Positions 34,072 to 44,600 of a stretch of DNA of 64,000 nt are shown piece by piece. The stretch is taken from NCBI GenBank assembly GCA_019636695.1, contig JAHBXD010000001.1, positions 241,661 to 305,660 of the forward strand, given 5' to 3'. The notes beneath the pieces are model-generated. The model saw only the letters and a list, made by a program, of their open reading frames with translations, did not search any database and was not told where the DNA came from. This stretch comes from Phycisphaeraceae bacterium. GTDB lineage: Bacteria > Planctomycetota > Phycisphaerae > Phycisphaerales > UBA1924. A program made the translations under genes and the position numbers. The stretch's first letter is position 1. Each line of letters starts with the position of its first letter.

Positions 34072-35039
34072 TGCACCGCCCCCTTGGTGAGTTTGAGGAA
34101 CGCATCTTCCAGCTTGACGCCCTTCGGTTCAAACGCCGCGATCCGTGCGCCCGCACGCACCAGCGATTCGATGACGAAATGGTGGCTCTTCTCGCCGACA
34201 GAGAGTTCGACATGCACCTTCCCGTCTTCCGATTCCGATCGCGTGACCCGAGGGTCGGCCCGCAGCACTTCCGCCGCGCGCTCGGGCGAAAGCCACGCCG
34301 CGCCGTCGGCGGCCTCGGGCGGGGCCTCGAGCGTGATGGTGATGCGCTCTCCGCCGCGCACACGCTCGTAGGCGTCTTCTATCGATCCGGTATACAGCAG
34401 TTTGCCGCGCTCGATGATCCCGATCGATGTGCTCATCTCCGCCAGTTCACTCAGAATATGGCTCGAAACCATCAGGCACTTGCCCATGCGCCGAAGTTCG
34501 ACGAGCAACTCTCGCATTTCGATGCGCGCTCGCGGGTCAAGCCCGCTCGCCGGTTCATCCAGCAGCAGCACCTTCGGATCGTGCAGCAGCACCCTTGCAA
34601 CGCCCAGGCGCTGGGTCATCCCGCGAGAAAGACTCGACACCATCGCCCGCCGCTTCTCTGAAAGATCCGTCAGTTTGAGCACTTCATCAATCAGCCCCCG
34701 GCGCTTCGTTCGCGCAATACGGAACGCCGAAGCGAAAAACTGCAGATACTCATCCACCGTCAGGTCGTCGTATACGCCCAAGTAATCGGGCATGTACCCC
34801 AGCACCCGCCTGATCTCATCGCCGTCGGTGCGGACATCATGCCCGCAGACCCGCGCGCTCCCCCGATCGGGCCGCAGCAGGCACGCCAGGATCTTCATCG
34901 TCGTGCTTTTTCCCGCGCCGTTCGGCCCGATGAACCCGTACAGCTCACCCGCGCCGATCTCGATGGAGAGGTCATCCACCGCGCACAGGTTCCCGAACTT
35001 CTTGGTGACGTTTTTGATCTCGATCATGAAACGGCTCAC
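34068..35039 (-). CDS. ABC transporter ATP-binding protein
   Basis: A 323-aa NatA/GldA/CcmA-type ATPase. Walker A is GFIGPNGAGKST (about 35-46), the Q-loop region is VLGYMPDYLGVYDDLT, the signature SSLSRGMTQRLGVARVLL, Walker B VLLLDEPASGLDPRA, and the H-loop MVSSHIL. The C-terminal 90 residues form the extra strand-rich domain of this subfamily. It is coupled to the permease by ATGA and follows the large membrane protein gene by 17 nt. Confidence 0.95.
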   Translation of the reverse strand: MSRFMIEIKNVTKKFGNLCAVDDLSIEIGAGELYGFIGPNGAGKSTTMKILACLLRPDRGSARVCGHDVRTDGDEIRRVLGYMPDYLGVYDDLTVDEYLQFFASAFRIARTKRRGLIDEVLKLTDLSEKRRAMVSSLSRGMTQRLGVARVLLHDPKVLLLDEPASGLDPRARIEMRELLVELRRMGKCLMVSSHILSELAEMSTSIGIIERGKLLYTGSIEDAYERVRGGERITITLEAPPEAADGAAWLSPERAAEVLRADPRVTRSESEDGKVHVELSVGEKSHHFVIESLVRAGARIAAFEPKGVKLEDAFLKLTKGAVQ

Positions 35040-35056
35040 TTCTTCGGAAGAATCTG

Positions 35057-37255
35057 TCAGCGTTCGCGATTCGGCGCGACCGGCGGTTCATATTCTCCGC
35101 GACGCAGCGGCACGAGTACGCGCACCGTCGTGATGTGCGTGGCATCCGCCCGGATATTCAGATCCGCCGGACCAGCGCCCGACGCATAGCGCACACGCAC
35201 CAAGGCCCACCGCCCCGTCGCCACCCGCTCGGCAAGCACGTTCGAGCGTGCTCCTTGCCCCGCGTGACGACCGTCGTGGCTTGTCATCTCGACGATTCGC
35301 GTCCATGCGCTGGAAGAACCTCCCGCGCCCTCGAACGTCGCCTCCAGCACGCCCTCATCAACGGCCTGCATTCGAGCATGGTGCGCGTGCCCGCTGGTCA
35401 ACAACTCGAGCGAGTGTACCTGCGCATCCGCGGGCAGACCCGCAAGCCGAACCTGCCATTCGGCGCCTGCGCGCTCCACGCTTGCGGCAAATGGTGCGCA
35501 GTCAGGCAGCCGGTCCCCGAGTGTCGCCCGCTCAAGGAATGATCGGTACGTCCAGACATTGAATCGAACGTTCGGTTCGTTTGCGCTCTCGGGCGGAATG
35601 TTGCTTCCTCCCATCTGCACCGTCGCAAACGCGCGGAATGGCGCACGCTCCCCCACGGATCGCCGCGATCCGGAAATGCCTCGCCACCAACTCCGCGGCG
35701 AGGTCGATGTCAACGAACCCGTTGTCGTCGCTGAGGCGAACACCCCCATATAGCTCGTCCGCCATGCCGTCGCTTCGGCCCCGGGCGTCACGGGCATCAG
35801 CACATCCACGAACGACTCGCTATTCACCCGCGTCGGCTCCGTCCGAACCACCATCGGCCCGATATACGCCGCGATCGACGCCGCCCCGATCCACACCAGC
35901 GCGGTCATCCATGAACGCTGCCTTGCCTTCAGGCGCTTGAGCACCAGCGCATCCACCGGTCCGAGCAGCAGCGCGAGTGTCGCCATGCCCGCGGCAATGA
36001 TCCAGAACACGCCCATGCCCACCGCAGGAATCTCAGCCATGCGGTCGAGCACATCCGTCACCGAGCGATCCTCTTCGGTCAACACCATGGACGACCGATG
36101 ACGCCGAGCAAATGGAGACATCTCGGCATCTTCCTGCGGAGCGTCCCACGCCAGCGGTTTGGCCAGCACCTGCCGCCAGAGCGATGCCTGCGAAGCCGCA
36201 TCGAGGCTCGGCATCGCCGTTGCGGGTTCGATGCCCAGCACAATCAGCCAGCCCATGCCCACCGGCCCCTCGGCAAAAAGCCCCTCTCCCGATTCGGTGC
36301 TCCAGTCCAGGCGCCATCCTTCCGCTTCGCCTTGCGGAGTCAGCCTGATCGGTCGAGCCGAAAACCGTGTCGGTGCCCCGGGGTAGGCCCTCAGTTCCGC
36401 GGGTGTCTGCATCTGCGTTGCCTGGCCGACGACAAACAACTCACCCGCGTGGCCTTCCGCGAGCCATTCTCTCCACATCGCGCTGGGTGAATCGACCACA
36501 AGCACCGCTCGCCCGCCCGAGGCGATCCAGGCCCGCATCGCGCGCACCCGAAGATCGCCCGTGCTGCGCACACCGAGGTCACTCACGCGAACAACCAGCG
36601 CGGTCGCGGCGTCATACCCCATCGCTTCTACCGGCAGATCCGCCGGATCAAACCGCAATACGTGCGCAGTCTTCCCGGCGGGTTCAAGCACTTCAGCATC
36701 GTCCTCGCGCGTCGCCGGATGCACGTTGCCCGATGCAAAGATCACCCGTTCTCCGGCGGCAACCCGGAAAGTAAGCGCATCGGCTCCCGAGCGATCGGCT
36801 CGAAACGTGGTGCTGGCCTGCAGTCGGCGACCTTCGCTGGTCTGGCCGTTCAGCGTCACCTTGATCCATCGCACCCCCTCAGGCAGGGCCGCCAGCACCG
36901 GAATACGCGTGGGTTTGTCCGGTGTCGCCGCAGCGGGCAGAATCAACACCGCCGGCTGCGTGCCATCTTGAATGAACTCGACTTCGAGAACCCCGCCGAA
37001 ATCGCCCGCCCCAAGCGTCACGACAAGCGGAATGAATCGCTCTGCCGGCAACGGAGGCTGGACGAAGGGCGAACCCCGACCGACGAATCGCCCTGCCGGT
37101 TCAAGGCCGATCGACAGTCGATCTCCCTCGCTTTCGGATTGCGCCATCGCCCACCCCGGCGCAGCGACGATCATCGCCAGAACCAGCCAAAGCATCACGA
37201 TCGCAGCGCGACGCAAAGGCATCTGCCTCGTCGCGCCGCGCTCCTCCCGGTTCAT
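35057..37255 (-). CDS. large secreted/membrane protein of the MoxR-VWA-ABC cluster
   Basis: This is a 732-aa protein with a signal peptide (MLWLVLAMIVAAPGWAMAQ). A periplasmic part of about 380 residues includes LVVRVSDLGVRSTGDLRVRAMRAWIASGGRAVLVVDSPSAM, resembling the GATase1-like or DUF4350 fold seen in such clusters. Two membrane segments follow (MGVFWIIAAGMATLALLLGPVDALVL and SWMTALVWIGAASIAAYIGPMVV), then a second extracytoplasmic region of about 260 residues. Its ATG overlaps the VWA gene stop by ATGA. It is probably a scaffold between the VWA proteins and the ABC exporter, as GldG is to GldA/GldF (inference). Confidence 0.75.
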   Translation of the reverse strand: MNREERGATRQMPLRRAAIVMLWLVLAMIVAAPGWAMAQSESEGDRLSIGLEPAGRFVGRGSPFVQPPLPAERFIPLVVTLGAGDFGGVLEVEFIQDGTQPAVLILPAAATPDKPTRIPVLAALPEGVRWIKVTLNGQTSEGRRLQASTTFRADRSGADALTFRVAAGERVIFASGNVHPATREDDAEVLEPAGKTAHVLRFDPADLPVEAMGYDAATALVVRVSDLGVRSTGDLRVRAMRAWIASGGRAVLVVDSPSAMWREWLAEGHAGELFVVGQATQMQTPAELRAYPGAPTRFSARPIRLTPQGEAEGWRLDWSTESGEGLFAEGPVGMGWLIVLGIEPATAMPSLDAASQASLWRQVLAKPLAWDAPQEDAEMSPFARRHRSSMVLTEEDRSVTDVLDRMAEIPAVGMGVFWIIAAGMATLALLLGPVDALVLKRLKARQRSWMTALVWIGAASIAAYIGPMVVRTEPTRVNSESFVDVLMPVTPGAEATAWRTSYMGVFASATTTGSLTSTSPRSWWRGISGSRRSVGERAPFRAFATVQMGGSNIPPESANEPNVRFNVWTYRSFLERATLGDRLPDCAPFAASVERAGAEWQVRLAGLPADAQVHSLELLTSGHAHHARMQAVDEGVLEATFEGAGGSSSAWTRIVEMTSHDGRHAGQGARSNVLAERVATGRWALVRVRYASGAGPADLNIRADATHITTVRVLVPLRRGEYEPPVAPNRER

Positions 37256-39330
37256 AGATGCACCTTCCTGTTATAGATGTACCACTCAAGCATGATCACA
37301 AGTAAGGCCGCCGTAAGAATCCATGCCCACAGTGACTGACGCACCTTGGCATCCCCGAGTTCGCTCGCAATCACGACTTTTGATGCCAGGGCCAACTGCC
37401 CCGGCACACGCACATCAGACTCCATGTCATCCAGCAGGTTCGACGCAAATGACCGCCGAACCCGCCCTTGGGCCGAAACATCTCCCGGTGCGGCAGCACC
37501 CTCCCACGATACCTCGTAGATGCCCGTACGTCTGATCGGCCCGAAGACGATCCGCCCGTCCGCAGCCGGCGTCAGTTCGTGCGATGCGCCCTGTGGCCGC
37601 CCTTGGTCATTCGGCTCGGTGATCCGCACATTTCGCGCCCTGGCCGGAAGCCGATCCGCAAGAACTTCACCGGGCCGAATCAGGCGGGGCGATTCGCTCA
37701 TGCCCCGTGTCTCGCTCACCAGGTAGTCGATCGCATCAGCGATGAACAGCGGAAAACTGACATCGAAAGGCCACGTCGAGTTCATCGGGTCAAAGGTGGT
37801 CGCGATCACCCGGACATCCTCGCCCCAGCATTCGATGATGCCTGGTCCGAGGTCCGTCATCGCCAGCGTGCGGATGCTGCTCTCCCTCGAAAACGACACT
37901 CTGAGCATCCGCGCGATCAGCACGCTGTCAAGCACAAGCTCACGCGTCGCCGGGTGCTCCCTCGTAACGAGTGTGAATTGCGCCCGCTCTCCCTCTCCAT
38001 CGATGACCGGCCCGAGATCCGGCGCGGGCAGAACCCCAAGACACAAATACCGCCCCGGCGGAAGCCGCCGCCCCTCTTCCATCCCCGGCAGCACACGGTC
38101 AAACACCACCACGTCAAAACTCGACCCTCCCCCCGGCGCGGGCAATGCGGCGTACTCCTCCGGAGACAGCACAGTCAGTTCCGCCAGCGTCATGCCTTGC
38201 AGGGCATTGCTGAGAAAAACATTCCCTGCCGTCACATACCCGACCTTGAGCCGCCGCGCTTCTCCGACGACCAGCCACGCCGTGTTGTCGATGGCCAGCG
38301 CATCGCGAGCCATGGCCTCCCCCACCAGTCGCACCGTCACGATCGCGCTTCCAGGGTGTGTCAAAGTGATCGTCGAACTGCCCGTAGCCGCGGGCGGAAG
38401 GGCCTCGGGCGCTCCCTGCGGCGTCTCCGCCGCGGGAGTGAGCGTCACGGGGAAAATGCGTTCCTGCTGCCCGATGCGTACCTGCACATCCACCGTTACC
38501 GACTCGTGAACGCTCCCGCCCAGCCCCACAAATATGCTCAGCCGCGTGGGGTCATCAAACCCGCGAGTCGCTCGAAGCCCGATGATCCCTACGTTAAAAG
38601 GCTCGTGGTCATCAGGCGCGTAATACACCACCTCGTCCTCGGGGTTCAGCATCGCTTCGGCCGCATCGGGCAACCCCCCGTCGGTAAACAGGTGCAGCGT
38701 GCCCACCGCGCGCGGACGAACCACCACCCGCCCGTCCTCGAGCGTCTCCTCGACGGGCGGGGCCTGCGCCCGCACCAGTTGCATCGCATCCGCAAGGCTC
38801 GAAGACGCCGACCCGAGCGTTATCGAGGCAATGGCATTCCGGAGCGCAGCCTTGTCGCTGGTGAACTGCGTCAGAACCTCTCCGGTCACATCAAATGCAA
38901 GCACCATCGCCTCATCGGCCGTACCTCCGCTGAACATCCCTCCCCCGCGAAGCGAATCGACCAGCTCGATCGCCCGTTCCTTCGCCCGCTCCAGCCGCGA
39001 CCGGCCCGAGGCGTCCACCGTGCCCATGCTGGCCGACCGATCCAGCAGAATCACGTGCCGCGAGCCGAGCGTGCTCCTGCGCTCAAACTCCGGCTGCATC
39101 AGCGCGAAGATCAACCCCCCCAGAATCAGCAACTGCAGCAGCAGCAGGATGTTCTTGCGCAGCCGTTGAAATGGCGCGTTCGCCTGCAGATCCTGCACCG
39201 CCTTGCGCCACAGCAGCGTGCTCGATACCTGCACGCTCTGCCGGCGAAGTTTGAGAAAATACAGCGCGATCAGCAGAGGCACGCCGATCGCACCCGCCGC
39301 GATTCCCGTCCACGGGGTCAGAAACGTCAT
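37252..39330 (-). CDS. BatA-like VWA domain membrane protein
   Basis: A 692-aa protein. Two N-terminal membrane helices (GIAAGAIGVPLLIALYFLKLRR; NILLLLQLLILGGLIFALM) match the BatA N-terminal domain. The VWA domain has a MIDAS-like LLDRSASMGTV with a later HLFTDGG. A long beta-rich region follows, and a C-terminal membrane segment (LWAWILTAALLVIMLEWYIYNRK) ends the protein. Such proteins sit beside MoxR and DUF58 partners. Stop/start overlaps on both sides imply strict co-expression. Confidence 0.88.
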   Translation of the reverse strand: MTFLTPWTGIAAGAIGVPLLIALYFLKLRRQSVQVSSTLLWRKAVQDLQANAPFQRLRKNILLLLQLLILGGLIFALMQPEFERRSTLGSRHVILLDRSASMGTVDASGRSRLERAKERAIELVDSLRGGGMFSGGTADEAMVLAFDVTGEVLTQFTSDKAALRNAIASITLGSASSSLADAMQLVRAQAPPVEETLEDGRVVVRPRAVGTLHLFTDGGLPDAAEAMLNPEDEVVYYAPDDHEPFNVGIIGLRATRGFDDPTRLSIFVGLGGSVHESVTVDVQVRIGQQERIFPVTLTPAAETPQGAPEALPPAATGSSTITLTHPGSAIVTVRLVGEAMARDALAIDNTAWLVVGEARRLKVGYVTAGNVFLSNALQGMTLAELTVLSPEEYAALPAPGGGSSFDVVVFDRVLPGMEEGRRLPPGRYLCLGVLPAPDLGPVIDGEGERAQFTLVTREHPATRELVLDSVLIARMLRVSFSRESSIRTLAMTDLGPGIIECWGEDVRVIATTFDPMNSTWPFDVSFPLFIADAIDYLVSETRGMSESPRLIRPGEVLADRLPARARNVRITEPNDQGRPQGASHELTPAADGRIVFGPIRRTGIYEVSWEGAAAPGDVSAQGRVRRSFASNLLDDMESDVRVPGQLALASKVVIASELGDAKVRQSLWAWILTAALLVIMLEWYIYNRKVHL

Positions 39331-40274
39331 CGCACAACCCCTCGTTTCCGCAGATAATCGAGCACAAGCACGTCGATCGCCGTCGTCGTCGGCACGCTCA
39401 CAAGGCCGATCTCACGCCTCGCGCAGAAATCACGCAACTGCTGCTGATACGCCGCCAGCAACTGCCGATAGCGCTTCAGCAGCGGCGAAGAGATCGTGAC
39501 TTCCGCGCCGTCCGCGTCCTCGATGTCCTCAAGCCGAAGATCACCTTTCAGGTCGGGATCAAGCTCCTGCGGCGAAAGGCACTGAACCGCGAAAACGTCA
39601 TACCCGCGACCCGCCAGCAGCCGCAGACCATCCTCATACCCCTCCTTCATCAGAAAGTCCGAGCACACGAGCATCACGCCCTTCCCGCGGCGGGAAAGCG
39701 CGATCCGCTTGGCTGCTTCGCCGAAGGCGCTCATCCCTCCCGGCCGCACGCCGCACAGAAACGAAGCCAGTTCCGCAGCGCGACGCCGACCCCGCAGATC
39801 GCGCAGCGATACCGTCGCCCCAGGCGCCTGCGGTTCGCTCTGCCCCGCTGCGATGCCTCCGAACACGGTGCACGCCACCCGATTGAGATTCACAAGCCCC
39901 ATATACCCGAGCGTCATGGCCGCCTTCTGAACGAACGTGAACTTGTGCGGCGTGCCACAGTCCATCGACGCCGAAGCATCGAGCACGAGGTGCACGGCCA
40001 GATCCTCTTCCTCCATGAACAGTTTGAGAAACAACCGATCAAGCCGTCCGTACAGGTTCCAGTCGATCCGGCGCAGGTCATCGCCCACGACATACGGCCG
40101 GTGGTCGGCAAACTCAACGCTCTGGCCGCGCTTCTTGCTCCGCCGCTCACCTTGCAGCCGGCCGATGAAAATCTTTCGGCTTGCAAAATCAAGCGAGGAC
40201 ACCCGCGAAACCACCTGGTTGTCCAGCAGGTCGTCCATCGACGCGGCACGCTTGATGTTGGATGCGGGAAGCAT
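39327..40274 (-). CDS. DUF58 family protein
   Basis: A 315-aa protein with the DUF58 core: HRPYVVGDDLRRIDWNLYGRLDRLFLKLFMEEEDLAVHLVLDASASMDCG, i.e. the GDxxRxIDWxxxAR signature followed by a VWA-like MIDAS (DASASM). DUF58 proteins typically partner a MoxR ATPase in assembling or activating protein complexes. A 168-nt spacer separates it from moxR upstream, and ATGA overlap couples it to the VWA gene downstream. No clear ribosome site precedes the ATG. Confidence 0.92.
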   Translation of the reverse strand: MLPASNIKRAASMDDLLDNQVVSRVSSLDFASRKIFIGRLQGERRSKKRGQSVEFADHRPYVVGDDLRRIDWNLYGRLDRLFLKLFMEEEDLAVHLVLDASASMDCGTPHKFTFVQKAAMTLGYMGLVNLNRVACTVFGGIAAGQSEPQAPGATVSLRDLRGRRRAAELASFLCGVRPGGMSAFGEAAKRIALSRRGKGVMLVCSDFLMKEGYEDGLRLLAGRGYDVFAVQCLSPQELDPDLKGDLRLEDIEDADGAEVTISSPLLKRYRQLLAAYQQQLRDFCARREIGLVSVPTTTAIDVLVLDYLRKRGVVR

Positions 40275-40442
40275 AGAAAGATTGTCTATCTCAAGACATA
40301 GAGTTCATGGCACACCCTGAAATACACATCCCTCGCCTGTTTCTTTTTGTCGCCCTCTCGAACAGACTCGCCCATGCCCACTCCTCCTTCTCACTCCCCC
40401 GTTGAGCCCTTCGAGCCCTTTGAGTTAAAAAATTCCTCCCCA

Positions 40443-41492
40443 TCACGCCGTCACCCCCACCGGCTCCGTCGGCACAAGTTCCATGATCTGCTTCACCAGG
40501 TGATCTGTGTCCACACGATCCGCCTCAGCCTCAAAATTCAGCAGAATCCGGTGCCGGAGCGTCATCACCGCAATATCCTGAATGTCCTTGTACCCGATGT
40601 GATACCGCCCCTCCGTCACCGCCCGAACCTTCGCCCCGAGCACAAGCGCCTGCGCGCCTCGCGGCGAACTCCCGCACCGAATGTACCGGTTCGTCGGCCC
40701 GCTCGATCCACCCGCCGCAAGCGAGCCTCCGGGGTGCGTCGCCATCACCAGCCTCGCGGCATACTGCTTCACGTGCGGCGCCACCACCACCCCGCGAATC
40801 AACTCCTGGGATGACAGAATCCCCGGCCCGTCGAGGCATGCATCCGCGTGCGGCGTCGCCTGACCCGTGGTCCGGTCGAGAATGGTGATCAGGTCGCCCA
40901 ACTCGCCGTAGCCCACGTTCACTTTGAACATGAACCGATCCAACTGCGCTTCCGGCAGCGGATACGTCCCTTCCTGCTCGATCGGGTTCTGCGTCGCCAG
41001 CACGATGAACGGCTGTGCCAGTCGATACGTCGTCCCCGACACCGTCACGCTCCGCTCCTGCATCGCTTCCAATAGCGCCGATTGCGTTTTGGGCGTCGCC
41101 CGGTTGATCTCGTCAGCCAGCACGATCTGCGCGAAAATCGGACCCCGCTGAAACTCAAACCTGCGGCGGCCCGTCTCCGGGTCTTCACTCACGATGTTCG
41201 TGCCGATCACGTCCGCCGGCATCAGGTCGGGCGTGAACTGAATCCGGCTGAAGGGCAGTTGCAGCGCATCGGCCAGCGTGCGCACCAGCAGTGTCTTACC
41301 CAGGCCCGGCACGCCTTCCAGCAGCACGTTCCCCCCCGCAAACAGCGAGGTCAGCACCGCGTCGATCACCTCCCCCTGCCCGACCATCACCTTGCCGACT
41401 TCCTGCTTCAGCCGCCCGTACGTCTCGCGAAACGCTTCGCACCTGGCGCGAACTTCCGCCGGGGTCTCTACCGTCGCCGGATTGATCGCCAT
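40443..41492 (-). CDS. MoxR family AAA+ ATPase
   Basis: A 349-aa chaperone-like ATPase. Walker A is LLEGVPGLGKTLL (about 57-69), followed by FSRIQFTPDLMPADVIGTN; Walker B is IVLADEINRATPKTQSALLEAMQE; sensor 1 is FIVLATQNPIEQEGTYPLPEAQLDRF. This is the MoxR signature set. An insert HPGGSLAAGGSSGPTNRYIRCGSSPRG lengthens the lid domain near sensor 2. MoxR enzymes act with VWA proteins as metal insertion or assembly factors, and this one is surrounded by three VWA or DUF58 genes. Confidence 0.95.
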   Translation of the reverse strand: MAINPATVETPAEVRARCEAFRETYGRLKQEVGKVMVGQGEVIDAVLTSLFAGGNVLLEGVPGLGKTLLVRTLADALQLPFSRIQFTPDLMPADVIGTNIVSEDPETGRRRFEFQRGPIFAQIVLADEINRATPKTQSALLEAMQERSVTVSGTTYRLAQPFIVLATQNPIEQEGTYPLPEAQLDRFMFKVNVGYGELGDLITILDRTTGQATPHADACLDGPGILSSQELIRGVVVAPHVKQYAARLVMATHPGGSLAAGGSSGPTNRYIRCGSSPRGAQALVLGAKVRAVTEGRYHIGYKDIQDIAVMTLRHRILLNFEAEADRVDTDHLVKQIMELVPTEPVGVTA

Positions 41493-41611
41493 GAACCTGC
41501 TCCTTGCCTAGATCGTCAAACTCCCGATTGCAGCCGCTCCCTGCACCCTCAAACCCTCTCACGACCCCACAAATGCACATTGCCTGATCGTGTTCCGTGG
41601 AGGCCGCCGCG

Positions 41612-41645
41612 CCGCCGGCTTTGCGGCGCGAACGGTGCGCTGCGC
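41612..41645. repeat. palindromic REP-like repeat, copy 1
   Basis: The core CCGCCGGCTTTGCGGCG (41612-41628) folds as CGCCG-loop-CGGCG and is followed by a second dyad GGTGCG..CGCC. The same core occurs at 48992 and, diverged, at 50667. It is intergenic here, between moxR and the giant VWA gene. Confidence 0.5.
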
Positions 41646-41685
41646 CATCCCCCACAATGCTCAAGGGTCGCTCGCATGAACACGT

Positions 41686-44600
41686 TCAGTCCTCCATCTC
41701 TTCCCGCGCGCGCTTCTTCGCCGCCATCAATCGACTCATCCCCTCAGCCTCAGGCTGCGCTTCGGTTTTCTTTTTGGTCACCACCGTCGCAGCCGTTGTC
41801 GGCGACCTCACCTCGGGTACTGCCGCTGCCCGCGCCAGTTGCTCCGGCGTGGCGTCAAACTTGCGCTGAGCAACCGTCCGTTCGGCCTGAGCCTCCATTC
41901 TTGCCCGTGCCTTGGCCCGCGCAGAGGCCAGCGTCTGCAACTGCTCCGTCGGTGCGCGAGCACGCGCTCGCGACAGCCCCCGCTTCACCGCCGCCACGAG
42001 CGCCCGCCCGTCAACACGCACTCGCCGCACACCCACATCCAGAATGAACAGCCCGAACCCGGCCAGTGCGAGCAAGACGCGGATCGACCTCGTCGAAACC
42101 GGCATCGTCAGCCCATCGCGCGTATACGCCTCTACCCGGCGCACATCACCCATGATCCGCGCCTGCCCGCGCTCCAGCACCACCTCAAACAGCACCCTCC
42201 CCCCCGTCAACAGTGCCACCTGCCGAAGCAGTGCGGCGTTGTCCTCAAGCGAGCGAAACTCCTCCGCAAAGGGCTTTATCACCGCCGCCTGCGCGCTCAT
42301 CCTGATCGGTTCGCTCCCATCCCCACCCGGCGCGGCCCCCACGACCCCCACGATGTACGTCCCGCTCTCAACGCTCGGAAACACCCCTTCCCACCGACCC
42401 GGCCCGATTTGTCGAAGCGACAGCGTCGCCGTGGCGCCCTTTGGCCCCGCAACCCGCGCTTGAAAACTCCCTGATCCCAGGCGCTCGCCCGCCGTATCCA
42501 CCGCTTCAACCACCACCAGCGTCTGCCGCCCTCGGTCCTCCGTCGTCATCCGCACGGTCGAGGTGCTCGTCGGCCGCATCGCCCAACGGATGTGCTGATC
42601 CCAGAACTGGGCATATCCACTCCACGTCGGCCACCCCTCCGCCCATCGCCCGCCCGCATCCGAAGTGAAAGCCACGACTCGCCCGAGGCCATACTGCCAC
42701 TCAGCCAGCAGGGGGTCATTCTCCTTCTGCGGATCGCCGACACGCATCGTGACCAGGCTCAACCCTTCACGATCGGCCGTCACCACGTGCCCGCGCACGC
42801 TCGGAGTCGCCGTTATGCCGCGCATCGCATGGCTTCCCCCCCCGAACACCCGAGGCGACTTCGGCGGACCCTCCGAAATCAGGCTCCGCTTCACGACCCG
42901 AGACTCGCGGATGAAAATCTGCGGCAACTCCGACTGCGCGTTCGCCGAAGTCACCGAATAACTCCGCCCGTTTGTCGCCGCCGCAAGGTTCTGCAGCAGT
43001 TCCAGGTTCGTGTCGTCACCCACCGCCACCGTAGACATCGTGATCCGATTTTCGGTGTACGAATTGATGATGTCGATCGCTTCCTGAAGTTCCCCCGATG
43101 TCTCACCGTCCGTCAGCACGATCACGTGCCGAACTCCAGCCTCGCTCCGCAGCAATTGCTCCCGCGCTTCACGCAGCGCCCCGTACATATACGTCCCGCC
43201 CGTCGGCACGATCGACCGAATCCGCCTCGCGATCGCCTCCGGGTCGTCATTCCGACGAAGCGGTACCACCACCTCATGCCGACCGCTGAATGCGATCACC
43301 GTCACCATGTCCCGACGCTGAAGCGTCCCCAAAGACAGCACCGCCGCCTCGTTAGAAACGCGCTGCTTGTCAAGCCCCCGGCCGACCGGCTCGGCCATCG
43401 AACCCGAGCAGTCGATCACGATCGCCAACGCCCCCATCGGCAACTCGCGCCGTTGCGGCGGATCAAGCTTCACGGGCAGCGCATCCGCCAGTGGCGAGCC
43501 GATCCAGCTCCCGGCCCCGAATGACGATGGCCCGCCGATCATCACCAACCCGCCCCCGAGGTCGCGGATATACCGCAGCAGATGCTCCTGCTGCGCCTGC
43601 GAAAAGTTGTCCGCGGGTTGGTTCACCATCACCACCGCGTCAAAACTCGCCAGTTCCTCCAGGCTCTCAGGCGCCTGCCGACCGGGCAATACCGTGTATT
43701 GCACCCCTTTCTCACGCAGCGCCCGCGTCAACGCCCCATGCTCCTGAGGCGCATCCGACAGCACCAGCACCCTTCCTTCGCCGGTGACAAATGTCACCGC
43801 CGTGCCGCGGTTGTTCTCAAGCACCTCATCCCCGACGGGGCGCCCCCCGCGGATCAGCGGCTCGAAATACGCCTCAAAACGTTTCGTACCAGGCTCACCC
43901 GCCGCCACCTGCACCGTGTGGATGTTCTGCCCCTCGCGCAACTCCACCGCCGCCCCGTCTCCAGGCGCATCCGGATCAAGGTCAATCGTCTGCCCGTTCA
44001 TCGACAGAAACAAAAAGCCCTGCGTCGCCTGCGTGGCGGTCAGCACGATCTTCACCCCGATCGTCTGATCCGCCCGCGCTGTCGAGGGTGTCAGCACACG
44101 CTCCAGGATCACCTCCGCCGGGTAGCGATAACGCACCGGCACGACATCGATCGGCACCCCCGTCGCTTTTGCCGCCTGCGCGGCCTCAAGCAGGCTGCCG
44201 CTCGTCTCGTTGGCGTCGCTCACCAGTACAAGCCGTGTTGCCGCGTCCTTCGCCCGAACGCCAAGCGCCAGCCGCACCCCCGACGCCAGGTCCGTCCCGT
44301 TGTCGTCCCCGATATATCGCCGCTCGATCCGGCGCGTCCGCTCACTCGGCAGGCTTTGCACAAACGCTTCTTCCGCCGCCGTCACCACGCCCAGTTTGTC
44401 GCTCGCACGCTCGCGCCGCTGCACAATCTCGCCCAGCGTTGCCTCCGCCGCCTCCAGCAGCACCGACGGCATCGACCGACTCACATCCAGCACCGCCAGC
44501 ACGGCCACGTCACGCGCTGTCCGCCGCGTCGAAGGCTCCGCCAGCGCGCAGACCAGCAGCACCAGCACGCCCACCCGCACCGTCGGCGCCGCCCACCGAG

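Noticed and set aside
37468-39357. 629-aa plus-strand frame
   Set aside because: Shadow of the BatA-like VWA gene; composition is Arg/His/Pro-rich.
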